A stretch of DNA of 63,865 nucleotides from Planctomycetota bacterium. GTDB lineage: Bacteria; Planctomycetota; Phycisphaerae; Sedimentisphaerales; Anaerobacaceae. Below the pieces are notes generated by a model. That model did not search any database and was not told the origin of the DNA. It was given only the letters and a program-made list of their open reading frames with translations. The DNA is taken from positions 1 to 63,865 of the forward strand of contig VRUL01000027.1 in NCBI GenBank assembly GCA_019456145.1, given 5' to 3'. Of this stretch, positions 61,544-63,865 are shown piece by piece. How positions within the stretch are numbered: the first letter of the stretch is position 1; the number at the start of each line of letters is the position of its first letter. A program made the translations under genes and the position numbers.

Positions 61544-61703
61544 AGTCTCTAACAAAATGAATCGTTGTACCGAAAGCGAGTGTTTTTTCGTCCTGCAAGG
61601 AAGGCGAAACAGGCAATGTCAAAGCATTATCGATGCAGCCTGACGCCGTCAGGACGGAAAACAAACCGCTTGAATACAGAGTCATTTTGTTATAGGCTCT
61701 TAG
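61544..61703. repeat. 160-bp fold-back repeat, copy 2
   Basis: Two differences from copy 1 at 56249-56408: 'caag' to 'caaa' and 'gcgcttag' to 'gctcttag'. Both copies are in the same orientation, about 5.3 kb apart, bracketing the surface-protein genes. Confidence 0.8.
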
Positions 61704-61749
61704 ACTTTGTTTGTAAGCAGGCTTCCGGGACGGGCTTGAACCTTTGGGG

Positions 61750-62211
61750 CTAATCGTTTTTGCCGTAAAGCCAGTCTGCGTCAATCAACTTGTAATCGAC
61801 GATTTCAACTGGCTGGAAAAACAGCTTGATTTCCCGCTCTGCCGATTCAGAACTGTCCGAGCCGTGAACGAGGTTGTATCCTCTCGAACAGCCAAAGTCT
61901 CCTCGAATAGTACCCGGCTCGGCATCGCAGCCGAAAGTTGCCCCCATCATCCTCCGTACGATTTCTATAACACCCTCAGCTTCCCAGACCATTACAAGTA
62001 CCGGCGCTGAAGACAGAAATTTTACTACACCTTCAAAAAATGGTTTCCCCTGGTGAACGTCATAGAGTTGGCGGCACAGATCTTCGGAGGCCTGCATAAA
62101 TTTTGCTCCAACGAGCTTAAGGCCCTTTGTTTCGAATCGCGCTATTACCTCGCCGGCCAAGTGTCGTTGGATTGCATCCGGCTTGATAATAACTAAAGTG
62201 TGTTCTGCCAT
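61750..62211 (-). CDS. ndk: Nucleoside diphosphate kinase
   Basis: The 153-residue protein has the Ndk pattern: 'TLVIIKPDAIQRHLAGEVIA', the catalytic His in 'NLVHGSDSSESAEREI', and the nucleotide loop 'MMGATFGCDAEPGTIRGDFG'. The ATG at 62211 gives the normal length; an in-frame upstream ATG at 62250 would add a non-conserved 13 residues. No strong ribosome site is seen. Ndk balances nucleoside triphosphate pools. Confidence 0.95.
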   Translation of the reverse strand: MAEHTLVIIKPDAIQRHLAGEVIARFETKGLKLVGAKFMQASEDLCRQLYDVHQGKPFFEGVVKFLSSAPVLVMVWEAEGVIEIVRRMMGATFGCDAEPGTIRGDFGCSRGYNLVHGSDSSESAEREIKLFFQPVEIVDYKLIDADWLYGKND

Positions 62212-62256
62212 TGTTGTGTTTCGTGGCCCGCGGCCAGATTCACTATTCAAAAAATA

Positions 62257-63021
62257 TCACATCCCCTTGGGGACAATGTAAATCTCGACTCGCCTGTTTT
62301 GCGGATTGCCTTTTTTGCCGGGATCATTGGGGACAAACGGCCTCTGATCGCCAAAGCCCCGTACACTCAGTCGCTTCTGCTCAACTTTGCTCGAAGACAT
62401 TATGTTCAGCACAGATATAGCCCTGTGGACTGAAAGGTGCCAGTTAGTCGGATGGTTGGCCCGAGCAAAACGAATAGGCTGATCATCGGTATGACCGGCA
62501 ATTATAATATCAAGTTCTGCGGCTTCTTTGGTATTCAAAATTGTGCACAGTGACTTAATCGCTACCGTCGCCGCAGGTAATACGGCATCGCTGCCGCTTT
62601 TGAAAAGCAAATCGCTCTTGAATTTCACTATACCAGTACTGGGGTCGTAAGTAACCATGTCCTCCTTCGCGGCAAAATCCTCTAACATAGTGCTCAGCTC
62701 GGCAGGCAACGCCACTCCACCAAGGCACTGCTCCCGCATCCTCGCGACCAACTCGTCCTTTTTCGCTAAGTGTGCTTCAAGTGCATCAATTTTTTGCTTC
62801 ATCGCATCTACGTTGATACCACCGAGCTGTTGGGCCTCAGAGAGCTGTCTTTTTAATTGCGCAAGTTCCAGCCTGGAAGCCTGAAGTTCACTCTCAAGGT
62901 CCGCTTTTCTTTTGTTCAGTGCGGCGTTCCGCATTCTCAGGTCCTGCTCGCCACAACCGGTCAACAGCAGAAAACTGGCACATACAATGAAAAACAACGA
63001 AAGTTTAACAGTTCGCATCAT
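62257..63021 (-). CDS. OmpA-family outer-membrane lipoprotein
   Basis: The 254-residue protein has a lipoprotein leader with lipobox 'LTGC' (C23), a coiled-coil region (~28-100, 'KADLESELQASRLELAQLKR') and a C-terminal OmpA domain with 'IIAGHTDDQPIRFARANHPT' and 'NPQNRRVEIYIVP'. It should link the outer membrane to peptidoglycan. The coiled coil may reach across the periplasm. AAAGGA stands 7 bases before the second ATG (63018), so either start may be used. Confidence 0.9.
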   Translation of the reverse strand: MMRTVKLSLFFIVCASFLLLTGCGEQDLRMRNAALNKRKADLESELQASRLELAQLKRQLSEAQQLGGINVDAMKQKIDALEAHLAKKDELVARMREQCLGGVALPAELSTMLEDFAAKEDMVTYDPSTGIVKFKSDLLFKSGSDAVLPAATVAIKSLCTILNTKEAAELDIIIAGHTDDQPIRFARANHPTNWHLSVHRAISVLNIMSSSKVEQKRLSVRGFGDQRPFVPNDPGKKGNPQNRRVEIYIVPKGM

Positions 63022-63490
63022 TCAATCCTTTCCATGAGACTTAGAAGACCAAAACTACTCTGAACATCCTTATTATACAAAGCTCTTTATTCCCGAGCTA
63101 TTATAGCCCGACAGCTTACACTTCCTTCACCACCCATGCGCACAAATAAAACCTATTTGCCTTTATCAGTCAAGAATAAACTTACAAAATATTGCCATCT
63201 TGCCCACAGCTTATCTAACCAGCCAAAAAACACGCAAAAGCAAGCCAAAACAACCCGATTTTTTTCGGACCCTCTTGTTTTTTAACGGTTTGATTTTTTC
63301 TTTCCCGTTCAACCGTTCAACCGTTAAACCGTTTTATCATTCCCTTCCTGGCAACTGGCAAGTGAGACCTGCTGAAATACGCTCTTGAATTTACCCTGAG
63401 CTTGTAGGGTGCGATATTTCGCACCACTTTGACTCGATGCAACGCGTCGAGCATATTTAGACCCGGTCTTTGGCCGGGATTGCCCTAAGT
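63022..63490. other. Intergenic stretch upstream of the OmpA gene
   Basis: TATAAT boxes on the minus strand near 63076 and 63105 are possible -10 elements for the OmpA gene. The rest shows AC-rich text like the left-edge repeat and short palindromes ('gtgcgatatttcgcac' near 63410), but no gene. Confidence 0.4.
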
Positions 63491-63618
63491 GAGTTTACAT
63501 TGAGCAAGGCCGAAGGGAACAATACAAGAACGTTGATATTTTATCTCCGGCGGGGTTGTTAGCCCCTTGCACTGCAAGGGGTTTCTTGTTTATTCTTTCC
63601 CGTCACTTGTTGGCGGGG
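63491..63618. repeat. 128-bp direct repeat, copy A
   Basis: It matches 63738-63865 almost exactly ('gagtttacattgagcaaggc' to 'cacttgttggcgggg', with a few substitutions such as 'caagaac' against 'caacaac'). It contains the palindrome 'ccccttgcactgcaagggg' followed by a T-rich run, so each copy could act as a terminator-like hairpin. Confidence 0.8.
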
Positions 63619-63737
63619 TTGCCTTTATATATAGCCCTCAGGCGTAGGGTGTGCAAAATTCGTTTTTGCACACGCGGTAAATCTTAATCAAAGGACTCAT
63701 TAAGTGAGCTGGCCCTGTGGGTTTACGCTGAGCTTGG

Positions 63738-63865
63738 GAGTTTACATTGAGCAAGGCCGAAGGGAACAATACAACAACGTTGACATTGTATCTCCGGCGG
63801 GGTTGTTAGCCCCTTGCACTGCAAGGGGTTTCTTGTTTATTCTTTCCCGTCACTTGTTGGCGGGG
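63738..63865. repeat. 128-bp direct repeat, copy B (cut by window edge)
   Basis: Second copy, running to the last base of the window, so the array may continue beyond it. Confidence 0.8.

Noticed and set aside
56249..61703. Integron cassette array
   Set aside because: The two copies lie 5.3 kb apart with several genes between them, and their ends match attC core sites only loosely; no integrase gene is near.
63491..63865. CRISPR array
   Set aside because: The repeat is 128 bp with only two copies, and the spacer between is 119 bp; this is not CRISPR spacing.

Overview
The window looks like chromosome of a Planctomycetota bacterium, most likely class Phycisphaerae and probably an anaerobic marine or sediment polysaccharide degrader. 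This is inferred from the gene mix: many Tat-exported Gfo/Idh/MocA oxidoreductases, DUF1080 and DUF6807 proteins, ThuA and HEAT-repeat proteins, planctomycete-type secreted proteins, and short repetitive non-coding sequence. No rRNA or tRNA gene is visible; the only RNA gene is the tmRNA.

Layout. 1-13 kb is a loose set of secreted sugar-handling genes: a Tat-type DegT aminotransferase, a Gfo/Idh/MocA protein, a GH38-like mannosidase, a VCBS/FG-GAP protein and a GH127. Between them lie broken genes: a DUF1080 tail, a cyclase-like repeat, an AcsE fragment and a signal-peptide stub. 13.2-16.6 kb carries a strong promoter and three genes for an envelope or appendage module: a Pro-Glu-rich secreted protein, a Cys-cluster protein and a PilX-like pilin. 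16.7-19.4 kb holds a decayed integrase-like gene, a GIY-YIG protein, tmRNA (ssrA), and a complete toxin-antitoxin-chaperone operon (HigB-like, HigA-like, SecB-like). 20-23 kb has a family-2 glycosyltransferase and a beta-helix protein on the plus strand.

From 55.9 kb down to 23 kb every gene is on the minus strand. The core (55.9-32.2 kb) encodes nine Tat-signal Gfo/Idh/MocA oxidoreductases, four DUF1080 (3-keto-disaccharide hydrolase) domains in three proteins plus two fused partner domains, two DUF6807 domains, two xylose-isomerase-like TIM barrels, a ThuA-HEAT protein and a HEAT protein. Taken together these suggest an exported oxidative route for breaking glycosides: oxidise the sugar to a 3-keto form, cleave it without a classical glycosidase, then isomerise or reduce the product. 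Downstream come a heptaheme cytochrome c with a cytochrome b partner, a further Gfo/Idh/MocA gene that overlaps it, an NCS1-type permease, and a lipoprotein/Agl23-like/ApbE operon.

56-63.9 kb contains secreted surface proteins (a dockerin-like small protein, a metzincin protease and a large Gly/Tyr-repeat protein), ndk, an OmpA lipoprotein, and three repeat families: a 160-bp fold-back element in two copies, a 179-bp MITE-like element with 20-bp inverted ends, and a 128-bp direct repeat at the right edge.

All functions are inferred from sequence reading alone; no database search was run.
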